NCBI GenBank assembly: GCA_000727475.1
Contig: KL647296.1
Coordinates: forward strand, 3,679,180-3,743,179
Length of the DNA: 64,000 nt
Source of the DNA: Sarcocystis neurona
Taxonomy: Eukaryota > Apicomplexa > Conoidasida > Eucoccidiorida > Sarcocystidae
Reading direction: 5' to 3'
Shown here: one piece after another, positions 48,901-61,725 of the stretch
Position numbering within the stretch: the first letter of the stretch is position 1
Layout of the letters: every line of letters starts with the position of its first letter
Notes under the pieces: generated by a model
What the model was told of the DNA's origin: nothing
Database searches by the model: none
What the model saw: the letters and a program-made list of their open reading frames with translations, nothing else
Made by a program: the position numbers and the translations under genes

Positions 48901-49272
48901 GGCGTGTAAATCTCGAGCCACACACACGTGTACATGTTTATTGATAAAAAATAGTACGGGAGTGTTCCTACGTTTTCGCGTCGCTCGTCTATTGCGGGTC
49001 CTACCGACTACAACAGCTTTCTATGTAGACGCACAGGCGGCCAGAGAGAGCCACAGAAAGAGAGAAAACGAGAAAGAAAGAGGCACACGCAAGTGCACAA
49101 CAGAGCAGTTACACTTCCTCACACATTGCTTACCGAAGAGATCAAAATCCTCGTCCTCTACATTCGCTTCCTTCTTCTTTTGTTGTTCTCCTGCGCCCCC
49201 TCCCCACTTCAGCATGTAGTAGGAGCAAAGAGTGAAAAGCTCGTTGCTCGGCTCCAGTGCAGCGGTCGCCAT
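45979..49272 (-). CDS. EEF1B: Translation elongation factor eEF1B (beta/delta GEF subunit)
   Basis: eEF1B exchanges GDP for GTP on eEF1A during elongation. Exons on the - strand: 49272-49134, 48672-48416 and 46191-45979 (202 aa). Junction phases agree (split Gly47, then phase 0) and introns are GT-AG. The start has an ideal accATGg context. Seen: acidic DEDFDLFG at the end of exon 1; a Lys/Ala/Glu linker; then the GEF domain from about residue 82 (KSMLVIEVKP, HLDGLTWGEGFKKVPVAFGL) continuing as VQCVIVDDLVN, and the family-ending FNKL with its conserved Lys201. Two oddities: there is no N-terminal GST-like domain, only about 40 residues before the acidic hinge, and residues about 155-188 form a charged insertion (EQKEKRRKR followed by a poly-Glu run) just before VQSAEIVSFNKL, where other members run directly from the helix into YVQS. 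Family assignment is firm. Confidence 0.93.
46538..46549. promoter_or_regulatory. GTGTACGTACAC palindrome in eEF1B intron 2
   Basis: Perfect 12-mer about 350 nt before (in transcript terms, upstream of the end of) the intron 2 acceptor at 46192-46193. Flanks (GTT...TTG) differ from the other copies. Confidence 0.45.
47518..47555 (+). repeat. Interstitial telomere-like tract (CCCTAAA type)
   Basis: Four to five imperfect units in a row: ACCCTGA, ACCCTAA, CCCCTACA, ACCCTGA, ACCCTAAA. This matches the plant-type telomere heptamer used by coccidia. It lies inside an intron, so it is not a chromosome end in this assembly. Confidence 0.8.
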
Positions 49273-50620
49273 GGTGGAAAGCTGCAACAAGAAGTCAAAC
49301 GATCCCAAACCTTGTTTTCGCGAAGTTGAAGAAATTTCACGTTGAGAAAAATGGAGTCCTGTCTGCCCGAAGTGGCCAAGAAGTTGAAAAAACAGCGTAC
49401 ACCGGAAATCTTCGGTGCGGTTGTTACATCGAAGTTGAAACTCGACAAGTACCACGCCGGTGACTCCCAACACCACGCAAGGAAGCGAAGAAACGGAAAA
49501 AGACTTGCACGCTGGAGTAATATTTATCCCTACGGTTCGGCGGTTTACACATATGTGTTCACCTTAGGGAGGGGAGCCAAGAGGAGCGGTACTTCAAGAA
49601 AGAGACGACGAAAGTTGTCAGATACGAATTAAGTGGCACGAAGAACACAAAGTGAATAAGCAAGATGGAAAGGGACAAGTGTCGAAGACCGAAAGGCAAT
49701 TTACTGGAGTTCCGAAACAGAGACGTAGAACACTGAAGCGGTCAACCACTTTCGGGAGAAATGATGTGAACAGACGAAAAGTGCGATAGGGCAGCAAGAG
49801 AACTCCGTAAAAAGGCCTTCAACCGAAGAAGTCAACCCTTTACGGACAAATATTGTGAATAGACGAAAATGAGGCACGACAGAAGGAGAACTACGTAAAA
49901 ACAGGAGGATATATGTTGGACTAAGAGTCACCACACCGAGTACGGTCCCTGATGGGCAAGACGACTCTACCGGCTGTACACCTCGAGGCGGATTCACAGC
50001 CCCCCAGGTTAAGAAAGGAGAAGGATAAACGGAAACAGGCAAGGGACTTTTCTTTTGCTAGGGAACAGTGGCAAATAATAAATAGATTGTTCGCTGCAAC
50101 ACCGTCGATGCTGCTGGTCATCTCCCTCTGTAAAACCCTCAGAAAGGCCCCCCACCGGCGCTATACCTAGATCCTCCTCGGAAGGGAACGGGTCGACGCC
50201 AGCACATTGTCTCTTTCACTTTCAACAAGATACCCTACAGATATGTATCTGGTCGACGAAATACGCCGATCTGAACTGATTTGCTGTCTTCCTGCCGCAA
50301 GCCCTGCATGTGGGTGGAGTCGAAGAGGGCCGATCTCGTGTGAATTCGACTTACTTGTGGTTCTGTAGCACTCTCTTCGACCTTTTCACGTTCCACAGGC
50401 GATGCAGCGAAAATTTCGTGCAAAATATCTCAAATTCCTCCACTTGGGTCACTCAGGAAATTTGCTGCACGTCGAAGAAGTAGCCGCGGTTTCTTCGCCG
50501 GGGCCGTGCGGGTGGCGCATGTTCCCGTTGCACGTGCAGGCGTGATACAACACTCCCTATGCATGTGAAAGGGCGACAAAACGAGAAATCTGACTAAGGA
50601 GTCGGGGAAAGCGGATTAGT
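49273..50620. other. Upstream flank of eEF1B with a 90-bp duplication; no gene resolved
   Basis: The first few hundred bases probably hold the eEF1B promoter on the - strand. A diverged 90-bp tandem duplication lies at 49735-49905. Open frames here (for example 50042-49701 on -) are built partly from that duplication and show no known domain. Confidence 0.35.
49735..49905. repeat. 90-bp-period diverged tandem duplication
   Basis: Copy A begins GAAGCGGTCAACCACTTTCG at 49735 and copy B begins GAAGAAGTCAACCCTTTACG at 49825. Both contain GTGAA-AGACGAAAA and end GTAAAAA. Divergence is about a fifth of sites by eye. Confidence 0.8.
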
Positions 50621-51969
50621 ATGGAGTCAACGGACGCCCTTGCCGTTTTTTTCCTCGTTTATAATTGCTTTCACTGCTCTTGTGGCGTTTTAAGCCAGAT
50701 TTCACCGTATTCTCGGCTGTGTGAATGTCTGCTGGAGCTTTGCACGCATCTACCGTCGATTCACTTTCTGCATGCAAGAAGGGCGTGTTCTACAAAAGAA
50801 CTGTATGCTCAAAATTCCTAGCCACTGTCCTTTCTCTGTTCCGAAATAACTCGAACAGCTGTCGCAATCCGCTGCTCTTCCGTCCACACCCGAGTAGAAC
50901 TTTCCAACTTCAGCGAAACGTCATTTTCTGTATCTTTCACTCTCTCTGCGTAGAAAAGATCCGCAGCTTCTGCCTCGTGTCTTTCTCAAAAAACACTAAA
51001 CATCGTTTTTTTCCCACGCAGAGAGTCGCTCTGCTACACAGCGTGCCAGCGCTGTCTACCCGTCCCCCTCATGCGGGCCATGACCTCATGGTCTTCTTCA
51101 TGCACATGTCTGTGGTGAAGTTACCGTTTCCGCGTGTGTTTTCGACGTCGTGTCTAGACCTGAAATTCCCCTTGGATCACAGGTGACTGCTACAGTCGAT
51201 ACTGCGCCGTCGCTTCACTCCAAGAGTATATCCCCTGCGACTTCTCGAACCTGGAAGCACACAGTCCTCTGCCCTTATCGCCTAATGAAGAAGATACCGG
51301 TCTCTGGATCTGCTTGTCGATGAATACATGAGTTTCACTACGACTCTGTGAAGACACAGGTGTCGCACAGAAACTTCCTTTGTACCCGTGTTTCTCTCTC
51401 CGGTGGGTTAGCAAATGCGTGCCTCCGCTCTCATAAATGAAAGACTCGCTAGCTCCTTAACACTAGTAAACCTTCCGGTTTTCCGTTGACTCAGGCAGCT
51501 CTACTGCCTTTTTTACTGCCTCCGTTTGCAGCGGTTTCTTCCCGAGGCTCTAGGGTTTCCTGTCTATCCTTAGACGTTTCACTTTCCTCCTGTTGTGCAG
51601 TCCAACGTGGCAGACGCGTCGATGCCCGGGTACCTTTCCAGGTATCTTCGCTCTTCTTTGTCCCCCCCTCCTTCGCTCTTTTTTTTCCCTCCTCATCTTC
51701 TTCGCATCTCTCTTTTTGCTGCCTTCAATTTCCCCAGCAGAGAACGTGGAGCGCAGTTTCGTGTGTTTCACGCTTGTGCCCCATGTCTTTTCTCACTTTC
51801 CGCTCGCCAGCAGGAGGACTTCTTTGGTTCTTTTCCTCGCGTTTTCCGCACTCTCTCCCGCTGAACGTCTCTACTGTATTTTTTGCTGTGCATTTCTTCT
51901 GTACGTGCTCTACGGGCGACCTCGCACATCAGAGAGCAAGCCATACAACTCCTTAATACGTATATTTCC

Positions 51970-52008
<39 letters not shown>

Positions 52009-52200
52009 TGCGCACACGTCTGTGTGTGTATCTATTTGCGTCCGTTGTAAGCGTACATATCTGACGTTGAAAGAGGGTCCGGTGCACGTGTGTGTCGTTG
52101 TGTGTAATCTGCGGCGGCGCTGTTTATACATCACATGAAGAATTGTTAGACATGTCAAAATTCTACTACTACAGTGTACAGACACCGTAGATATACGGCG
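50621..52200. other. Unresolved segment with possible exons
   Basis: Some signals look exonic but could not be joined. A + segment at about 51020-51182 lies between a polypyrimidine-CACGCAG acceptor and a CACAG|GTGACT donor. Another + segment at 51600-51642 lies between TGTTGTGCAG and TTTCCAG|GTATCT. A - frame at 51414-51190 contains HLLTHRREKHGYKGSFC, reminiscent of a C2H2 finger linker but missing its paired cysteines. (TA)n at 51977-52005. Confidence 0.25.
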
Positions 52201-52228
52201 TTTTTGTGGGAAAACAGATTTTCTCCTT

Positions 52229-53038
52229 CCTTCCAGGAAGAAGCGCGACTCTTCCGGCAAAGTAAGTCACGACAGAAAAACTTTCTTCCTCTTCTGACTG
52301 CCTGTGCGTGTATATATATATATATGTATGTGCTGGTGTCTTCGTAGGGCTTCCCTACGCAGGGTCTTTTCGACAGACGCTGCATTCCTCCTTTGTCTTC
52401 GTTTGTGTCCATCTCTCTTTCTCTCTGTGTGCTCCGCTCTCGTGCCCTTGCTGCTCTTTTTGATTAAATGACCTCATTTTTCACCGAATATGCCATGAGT
52501 CAAGCCAGATACACACATATGTATAAATGCGTGTGTGTTGTAAGAAGGGCAACGCAAGCGTGTGTGTTCTGACTTTGTCTGTGCAACATCCTCTCCCTTT
52601 CTTCTACATATCTGTGTAGGAAAATGTGTACACGGAGTTTTTCACTATCGCGTCGAATATGTAGACACACCTGTAAGTACTCGTACGTCTGCGAACTGCC
52701 TTATAGACTTCTGTGTGGCTGTCCTTACGCGTGCACATCCTGCTCACAGCAGGTGCTTCTTCTCTCTCGCCTTCTGCATATACACGGTGCATGCAAGACG
52801 AGGCCTACGCACCTCATTTTCTCTCTATTTTTCTCTTCGCTTTCTGTCTGTGTGGATCTCGAAGGACAAGTCCAACACATCTATGAGGAGATGTGTCTGC
52901 CATCCACGTGAATGTACATTCACGAAGACACCAACACATACATATATATATATATACACGCACAGGCAGTCAGAAGAGGAAGAAAGTTTTTCTGTCGTGA
53001 CTTACTTTGCCGGAAGAGTCGCGCTCCTTCCTGGAAGG
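52229..53038. repeat. 117-bp near-perfect inverted repeat, 576-bp spacer
   Basis: 52229-52345 and 52922-53038 are reverse complements with only about two mismatches over 117 bp, including an identical internal (TA)n tract. On each strand the arm can read the same peptide segment (QAVRRGRKFFCRDLLCRKSR). The arms could pair into a long hairpin in a transcript. The spacer 52346-52921 has no recognised gene. Confidence 0.93.
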
Positions 53039-53039
53039 T

Positions 53040-54800
53040 TATCGTCTGGGGCGTAGAAGTTCGGTTGGCCTTGCACAAGTGTGTACACGTAGAGAACAAA
53101 AAGGCGACGGGGGAGACGAGGAAAAGAGAGGGGTGAGAACAGAAGGGAAAAGAAAAGGAGACGGAGACGGGAGGGCGCAGAAAAGAAAAGGAGACGGAGA
53201 CGGGAGAGGTGGTAGAAACGTGAAGACGCACGGGGCGATGCAGCAGGGACGGCTCGGACGCACGCCAGCAGAGAAACACAAACGGAGGGAGATTTTTTAT
53301 TTTTTCTGGTGTGTGCCCAAGTTCTGCAGAGACCTTCCACGGGAGGGGCGACAGCACTCCTGGCAAAGCAAATGAATGTCTTCGTGAAAAACAGAGAAGG
53401 ACGTGTCTCCTGCACGCAGACGCAGGGAGAGCGACTCCGGCGCCAGTCCGCTGCTGCTGCCCGTCGCACAGGCTAGTATGAGATGCCGGAGGATGCTGCG
53501 CTGCTTTTCATCATTTGCACTAGTTAGCACGAATACACCTGGATATGCGAGGGCATGCGTCTCCACCCATATATGCGTGTGTGTATATACACAGCTGTCT
53601 ACGCGCGTTTGTACGTGTGGCACCCACGCGTGGACCCCCCCGCAGTAGCCGATTTCGATCGTTCTCCACGTCTGGGTGTTAGTGAGGCCCTTTTTCTGCC
53701 CAGACACGGACACACAAGAAATCTTTCTCGTAGTGAAAATTCGCCGCCGCCTTCTTGTGGACGGGCAGCAAGGCGCTGCTGCAGTCGTCACCCACACACG
53801 AAGCATGCGGCACCTGCAGCGGTGAAGACTTGTCTCACCACCTGCAGCGGTGGCTTGTCTCGTCTCGTCTCCATTTCTCGCGTCTCCTCTTCGTCTCTGT
53901 TCTTCTTCCGGTGAAACGGTTTTGCTGCGGGCGTTGCCATCACGAAAGCGGGTGAATTCCCCTTCGAGAAAACTCGAGAAAAAACTGCAACGCATGCAGT
54001 TGTGTGTGTGTGTGTCTCTCTCTTTTGAAGGGGGCCGCGACTTGTCTCAGCACCTGCAGCAGTTTCTTCTCGTTTCTGGCAGAACTGGCTGCAGCAGCAC
54101 TACGCGCACACCCATGCGCTTCTCCTGGAGACCGTCGCTGTTTCCCCAGGAGATGGTGCTGGCGGTACTTCCTCTATAAATGCGTTCTCCTTTTCCCGCC
54201 GCGTAGCGACACTCTCTGTAGGGATGAGTTCACGACTTCTGCTGACCCTCTTTTATTCGCTATATATATATATATATATAAATGTATGTCTCTCTGTGTA
54301 CTTTCTTCGTCTTCCTCTCTCTGCTCGTGTGTTAGTCACTGCGCCTCTCCATATATGTATTTCGTCTCGTACGTGGACGGGCCCATGTGTGCACTGCTCA
54401 CATTTGTCGAGAAGTCTCTGCCTAGCGAGAACTGCTGTCTCCTTCCGAGACGTCCCCCTCACAGGAGAAGACCTTCTCATTTGTAGACAGCGGCCCGTGC
54501 GCGCAGCCCGCTCGCCTGTGGCTGCTGTTCTGCTAGAAGAGGGCAGCAGCACAGATACGAGCAAGAGAGGGAAGGTGGGACTCGAGGGCATGCAGAGAAA
54601 CAACGGAAGAGAAAAAGCAGACGAGATGTGACGCTTCTGTTCCTCCAATGGCCGTACTTTTCTGTCCAGGTGCTGCCAGGGCAGCAGATGCCGCTCTCTC
54701 TGTGCCCGGGTCTCTGTTTCTCTGTGTGTGCTGCTGTAAATTAGAAATATCTGTCGTACAGGTAACTCCAGCACACAAAGGGCCTCAAGAACTCTATTTA
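53040..54800. other. Unresolved, possibly coding segment
   Basis: Both strands hold frames of mixed composition. A - frame at 53540-53300 reads VFVLTSANDEKQRSILRHLI after an apparent acceptor. A + frame from about 54040 to 54631 includes FWQNWLQQHYAHTHALLLET, interrupted by a (TA)n tract at 54260-54280. Two related segments (ACTTGTCTCACCACCTGCAG near 53826 and ACTTGTCTCAGCACCTGCAG near 54040) look like a diverged duplication. I cannot choose a strand or a product. Confidence 0.25.
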
Positions 54801-56300
54801 TATACAAGGGCTTTTCTCCGTCTGTGTGTCTATATATCCGTGTGTTTGTGTGTCTCTATGTCTGTGTGTCTGTGTGTCTGTTTGTGTGTGTCTCTCTCTC
54901 TCTATATGTGTACGCACATATGGATATACGTGTATATGTATATACATACACATGCAGCGTCTTCCTCTTCTTCATGAACTGTACATATATATATATATAT
55001 ATTTCCCTCTGCAAATGTCTCTGTGTGTTTGTGTTTGTGAGTCTCTCTATCTGTCTCTCTCCATACGTATACATACATGCGTACATATACACACATATAT
55101 ATATGTGTGTGAATTTATATACGTATGCACATACATTTCCCTCTGTTTCTGTACACATTCATATACATATATACGTCCACATGGATATATTCATATCTCT
55201 CTTTCTTTGTGTACACATACACATATACATATGTACGTACGTATAGATATATGTGTATATACGTATATATGTATATACACACACACACATGGATTTCTCT
55301 CTCTGTCTCTCTTTCTGTACACATACGTATACATACATATGTACATATAGATATATACATGTATATGTAATATATGTATAGTAGGGGTATAGACACAAAC
55401 ACAACCCCCTCCACTCTGTCTGTACACGTCTATACACGTATATATACATATATATATGTTTGCATGTGTGGTTGTGTGTTTCTTCCTGATTAAGCATATA
55501 TATATTTCTGCCCTGCACCCGCTATGTGTTTGACATGTGTTTTGGCATGTATTTGTTACACATATTCACACACAGAAAATGGGTGTGTAGGGCAGGTCGC
55601 ATATGTGTGTGTGTGTGTGAGTAGATATTTATGGGGAGATATGTCTGTGCCTTGCGGCGAAGTATACTCAAGTAGTACTTCCGCCGGACTAATATTTTTC
55701 ACTATCTACTTTTGTCTCTTCTTTATCCATCGTTCTACCCGCTGCCAACTCGTAACCTGCCCCCTCAATATTTGTCGGAACAGTGTGTATGTACTGCGTC
55801 TGTCAACACAAGCAAAATCTCTCTCTCTCTATCTCTATCTATCTATATATATCTTTCTATACTTTTGTCTGTCTATATATACATATGTGTGTACCTATAT
55901 ATCTATGTCTGTGTCTATATATATCTCTCTCTATATATATATATGTATACATATATATGGAATGGGTGGGAGCGTCACGATGTGTATATGAAGAGAGGTA
56001 TAGAACATTTTCTGCTTCGTCTTCTTCTTCCTCTTCTCTGGTGCATATGAATATCTCTAAAAATTATATATATATAATTCCCCTACCTCTTCAAAGGGAT
56101 TGTATATATATATACAGAGAGAGAGAGACACACACACACAGAGATACAGATACAGATATATACTGCTCCTATGTACGCAACACATATATGTGTATGTAAA
56201 TCAGTCTGTGTGGATGCCATCTTTTATATGAAGAGGTATGCGTATATGTACAGACTTGGTGATGCGTGGGGAAATTTCTTGAAAGATATATATCATATAT
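54800..56300. repeat. Dense microsatellite region
   Basis: About 1.5 kb dominated by GTGTGTCTGTGT, ATACATATACAT, (TA)n and TCTCTCTAT tracts, for example 54835-54960, 54983-55003, 55100-55360 and 55820-55960. Frames on both strands are Tyr/Ile/Ser/His/Cys-rich shadows. No gene is seen. Confidence 0.75.
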
Positions 56301-56697
56301 ATGTCTATGAAGAGTGAGACAGAGACCGACCTACGCATGTGTGTCCTTTTACTTTTCTTGGTTGCAGTAGGTGCGGGAAGGACGCGAAGGGATGGAGACT
56401 TCTTTTTACCGAACGTCAGCAGCAGCGGCAAGAGAGGAGAAGTCGACACGTTGTTGAAGAGGGAGAAGGAGACAGCAGGGGCTCCACTGCGGTCGGTGCG
56501 GGCGACGCCGGCGTCCTTCGTTTGCATGCGACGCGAAGCGTTTCGAAGAGACAAAAGCGAAGCAGAACCCGAAGAAACCGGAAGAGGAAAGGAGAAGAAA
56601 AAGAAGAGGGAAACGAAAGGGCGAGGAGGACAGAAGAAAAGGAAGAGAAGGAAGCGTGGAGAGGGACAGCGAAAGAGAGAGGACGACAGCAGCAACA

Positions 56698-59600
56698 ATG
56701 GAAGAGAAGCAGGAGGAAGCAGAAGAGCAGCAACAGCAGCAGCTCCGTGGGGCGGGGGAAGTCAAGATGAAAAAGAAGAAGAAGAACAAAGAAGGGAAAG
56801 ACGAAAAGAAGAAGGGAGACGAGAAAACGGTGACGGAGGCGAGGGCGGGAGACTTGGGAAAAACGCAGGTTCCCAGCAGAAGAGAGACGGCTGCGACGGA
56901 CCGCAGCAGCAGGGGCGACAGACGAGAAGGTGGACGGCAAGGAACGACTACGGCGACGTCCTGTAGCAGCAGAAGAACAGAAGAAGAACCTGAGCGCGAA
57001 GAAAAGAAGAAGCAGGACGGTGCCGAGGAGGAAGAGGAGGGGCGAGACAACAAGCAGCAGCAGCAACAGCAGCAGAAAAAGAAGAAGAAAAGCAGCAGCA
57101 GCGTCGTGGGGAGCAGCAGCGTCCTTGGCAGCAGCAGCAGCAGGACGAAAAGACGAAGAGGCAGCGACAGCAGCACGAGCAGCAGCAGCGGCGGGGGACG
57201 AGAAATCGACCGGCTAGCGATCAACAGAGCCTTTGCTGAGGTGTACGAACAGCGGAAGCGACGCGAGCTGCTGCAGAAAAACAAGGATTTGCTGGCAGCG
57301 GCTTCTTCAGACGGTGCGATAGTGAACTGCCGCACTCCGTGTCTGGCCTTATGGAAGTTAATTTCCTCTCATGCTTTTGACCAGGCTTTGCAGTTCTCTT
57401 CTTCCTCCCCGACTCTCCGCCTCGGGCTCTTCGCGTCTCTCCTCTCTTTCCTAATTAGATAGACCTGCTGATATTTCTGCCGCATGCGTTTCACGGCTGC
57501 TGCGTCGGAGTCACACATGCAACATTCTCAGCTAGCCACACGCCGGCGGGCACACCTCTCGTCAACAAAACTTTCATCTGACCCACGAATAGCAACACTA
57601 ATGATACGTGTCTGTGTCTACAACCCTTTTCTTTGCCAGCAATATATATATATATATGTATATGAACAGAAGCGCTCATATATATATATATATATGTATC
57701 AACAGAAGTGCTCAAATATATGTATATATGTGTATGTTTGTGTGTGTATAGAGGCACTCGGGAGTGAATGTGGACGTGTACGTAGATATGTATATATGGA
57801 TGATACGTGTGTATGTGGACCACGTCGGGTGTACGTACACCGGAAGTTCACTTTGAACCGTCGCCGTGTGTGTATTCTTTTCGTCTGTCCTCGTCTTCAC
57901 TTAAACGTGGATCCCGTTGTTCGACTCCTACAACTTTTCCAATATGTTTTTATATTCTAACGTGTCATCTGCTTTCCCTGTATATATATACGCCTGTATA
58001 GATATGTTTGTGAAAATTCTTGATAGATAGAGAAGAACGACGAACCTGGAGGCGTCAGCTTCTGGGCTTCTTGTAGGCCTGACGCTCTTTCCACCAACAC
58101 TTTTTCTTCGGCTGCTGCTGCTGCGTCGTTGCAGTCCGCGCCTCGTCCTCCTTTTTGTTGCTGTCCTCTCCCTTCGCTCTCTCCGCTGCTGCTCGTATGA
58201 ATGCTGCTGCTGTTGCTGCTGCCGAGAAATCTCCACCTGCCGGATCTGTTGCTGCTTCGGATTCTGCTGCTGCTTCGGCTGCGTCGCTGCTTTCGCTGCT
58301 GCTGCGGATGGTTCGGCTGCCGCTGCTTCTGCCGCCGCTGCTTCTGCTTCTCCCCCCTCTGTGCGACTCACCCGCTGCATCTGCTGCTAACTACCTGCCT
58401 CTGCTGTTCACCTGCTGCCTCTCCTGCGCACTTGCTGCTTCTGCTGCTCTCCTCGTTCTTTCGCTTCTTCTGTTGGCTCTGCTGCTGGTGGTGGTCGTTC
58501 TCCTGCTGCTGCTGCCCGTGCTTTTGCTGGGGAGGCTGCGCTCCTGCGTCTCTCGTCCCCGCGTTGCGGGTGGTAGACGTGCTACTGCATGTATGGCAGC
58601 TGCTGGCTTTTTTTTCTTGCAGAAAGCAGTTCGTCGAGCGAAGAGGAAGACGAAGACGCAGAACTTCTCTCGGAGAAAGTAGAAGGGAAAATTCTCAGTC
58701 TGCTGAGCAAAATCAAAAACCGGGACGCATGTATATACGACTCGAAGGTCGCTTTCTTCAGCGACGATGATTTCCCTCGCGATGATGAGGACACCGGTGC
58801 CGAGGTTCGTCTCCTCTTCCGTAGCTGCACCCCACTGTCCACCATTTGTCAGTTCCCTCATTTAGAAGAAGAAAAAAGAAAAAGCAAAAGAAAGATACAG
58901 AGATTGATGCGATCTCTGCTACTACAGCAGGAACAGCAAGGGGCCAGCATTTCATCTTCCTCACAAATCCATACGTCCACGCACATATATATCTCTATAT
59001 GTACATGTATAAGTATATTACGTATATGCGTCTATAGCATATATACATATACACGTATATACAAATATACATTTGCGCACATATACATACATACATGTAC
59101 ATACATACATACATACATACATATGCATATATACATATGCGTACATACACATGTATATATGTACATATTCATCCGCGTGCATATACATAGATAAATACAT
59201 ATACATACGTACCTATATATAGATATATATGTATGAATATGCGTAAACATATATATATATACATCCATATATATACATGCATATACACACATATACATAC
59301 GTATATATACATATATATATATGTATATAAATGTACATAGATAGACACAATCGATCTGCAGGGAGAGGAGCATGTGTATATTTGCTTGTAAGACGAGACA
59401 GGACAAGACAGAAATGCGGGAATAGAGAAAGGAAGAAAAGAGGAAGATTTCCACAAGACGTTTGTGTGTATACGTGTGTGTGGCAACTTTCGACAGGAAG
59501 CAGCAGTGAGCCGGCGGAAGACGCAGGAGTGCCACGCGCATGCAGCGATTTTCTTCACTTTTCTTTTCTCCGTCTTTTCTGTCTTTTGCTTTCCGTCTCC

Positions 59601-61139
59601 TTTACTTCTTTTCCTTTTCTTTCTGGTCGTTTCTGTTCGGGTCTCGCCCTTCTGCTGCTTCCGACAGTTTCTCCTTTTCTTTTGCTGCTCGTCCTGCTGC
59701 TTCCGCGTCATCATCTGCTGCTGTTCTCCGTCCTTTGTGTCCTCCTCCTCTTCCCTGCTGCTCTCTCTTGCTGCAGTCCTTCTCCGCCTTCTCCTCACCC
59801 TTTCTCTCCTATGCCCCAGGATTCCCAACTTTTGTCCTGCACATAAATATATATAGAGAGAGAGCGCCAGGGCGACAGCGCCAGAGCGCTGTATATGTAT
59901 ATATACATATATATACATATATGTATATCATATATAGAGACAGGGGTACATATATGGATAAATATATATGTGTATATCGTATATGTTTTAGATTTCTATG
60001 TCTACGTATAAGATTTGTACCTGTGTGCGTCCACGAATATATATATGTATTTGTCTCCGACCTTTACATGTATCTCTATCTATGCATATATACCTACATA
60101 TATTTGATGTGCTCGGTTGCATGCCTGCAGGAGGGTCCGTAGAGAAATGTTTTGAAGTGGGGAGAGCGTAGGAATTTCGTTTGAAGCAGCATCGAAGCAG
60201 CACGGTCTCTCCACACGTGTCTTTCTAGGGAGGGAAGCGATGCGTCTCTTCTTCTGCAAGACGCCGCGTGGCTGCATTTCTTCCCTTTCATATTCGTGTG
60301 TGTATGTGTGGCTGCGCGGGCAGCAGGGAGGAGCGGCCGGAAACGAGGAAGAGAAGACAAAAAAAAAGAGGCCAACGACCTACGCAGATGTCGTCCGCGA
60401 GACTCTGAGCCGCCACGGAGCTGCTGCCTACGTGGAGCAAGAAGAAGCCGATGAAGAAGAAGAAAAGAAAAACAAAGGGAAAGGTACGCCTATCTTCTAT
60501 CTACAGGAGAAGGGGAGGTATACACATATATGTGTGTGGATAGGTAGTAGACGTAGACAAACATGTGGAAATACAGAGGAAAAGAGAAGGGAACAAAAAA
60601 AGATCAAAAGAGACAGAAAAAGATAGGGACACACAGAAACAGAGACACACAGAAAGATAGAAGGATATATATATGTATACATAGGTAGTAGAGACAGATA
60701 AACACATAGAGAGAGAGGGATATATATATATGTGTATATATATATATGTGTATGGAGAGGTAGTAGAGACAGATACATACATAGAGAGAGAGGGAGACGG
60801 AGATATATATATAGATATGTGTGTATGAGTAGGTAGTAGAGACGGACAAACGCATAGGGAGAGACAGACAAGGATATATATATATATATATATGTATGTA
60901 TGTGTGTGTATATATGTGTGTGTGGATAGGTAGTAGAGACGCATAAACACATATATATAGAGAGAGAGGGATATATATATATATATATGTATATATGTGT
61001 GTATGGATAGGTAGTAAAGACAGATACATACATAGAGAGAGGGGAAAGGATATACATATATATATATATATATGTGTATATGTGTGTGTATGGATAGGTA
61101 GTAGAAACAGATAAACACATATAGAGAGAGACACGTAGC

Positions 61140-61170
<31 letters not shown>

Positions 61171-61725
61171 ATATGTGTGTATGGGTAGGTAGTAGGGACA
61201 GATAAACGCGTATTTAGAGAAAGACGGATATATGTATATATATATATGTATGTGTGTGTATGCATGTGTGTATGGATAGGTAGTAAAGACAGATAAACGC
61301 ATAGGGAGAGACAGAGAAGGAGATATATATATATATATGTATGTGTGTGTATATATGTGTGTGTGGATAGGTAGTAGAGACACATGAACACATATAGAGA
61401 GAGACGGAGATATATATATATATATGTCTATATGTGTGTATGGATAGGTAGTAGAAACAGATAAACGCATATATATATATATAGAGAGAGAGAGAGAGGG
61501 AGATATATATTTATATGTGTATGGATAGGTGATAGAGACAGATAAACACACAGATAGAGAGAAGGAGATATATATATATATATGTGAATGTATGTGTATA
61601 TATGTGTGTATGGATAGGTAGTAAAGACAGATATATACGTAGAAAGAGGGATAGGAAAGGATATATATATATATATGTGTATATGTGTATATGTGTGTGT
61701 ATGGATGGGTGGTAGAAACAGATAA

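Noticed and set aside
51190..51414. C2H2 zinc-finger gene on the minus strand
   Set aside because: HLLTHRREKHGYKGSFC resembles a finger linker, but the paired cysteines and a second finger are missing and stops flank the frame.
54824..55350. 140- to 174-codon + frames
   Set aside because: Pure TA/GT/TC microsatellite translations (Tyr/Ile/Cys/Val/Ser).
56406..57335. 309-codon minus-strand frame
   Set aside because: Antisense of KRI1 exon 1; Leu/Phe/Ser-rich because the sense strand is Lys/Glu/Gln-rich. The conserved KRI1 blocks lie on the + strand.
58155..58770. Ala/Leu-rich + frames of 175-189 codons
   Set aside because: They come from the CTG block in KRI1 intron 1; exons 1 and 2 join in phase without them and the flanking KRI1 motifs are adjacent in the family.
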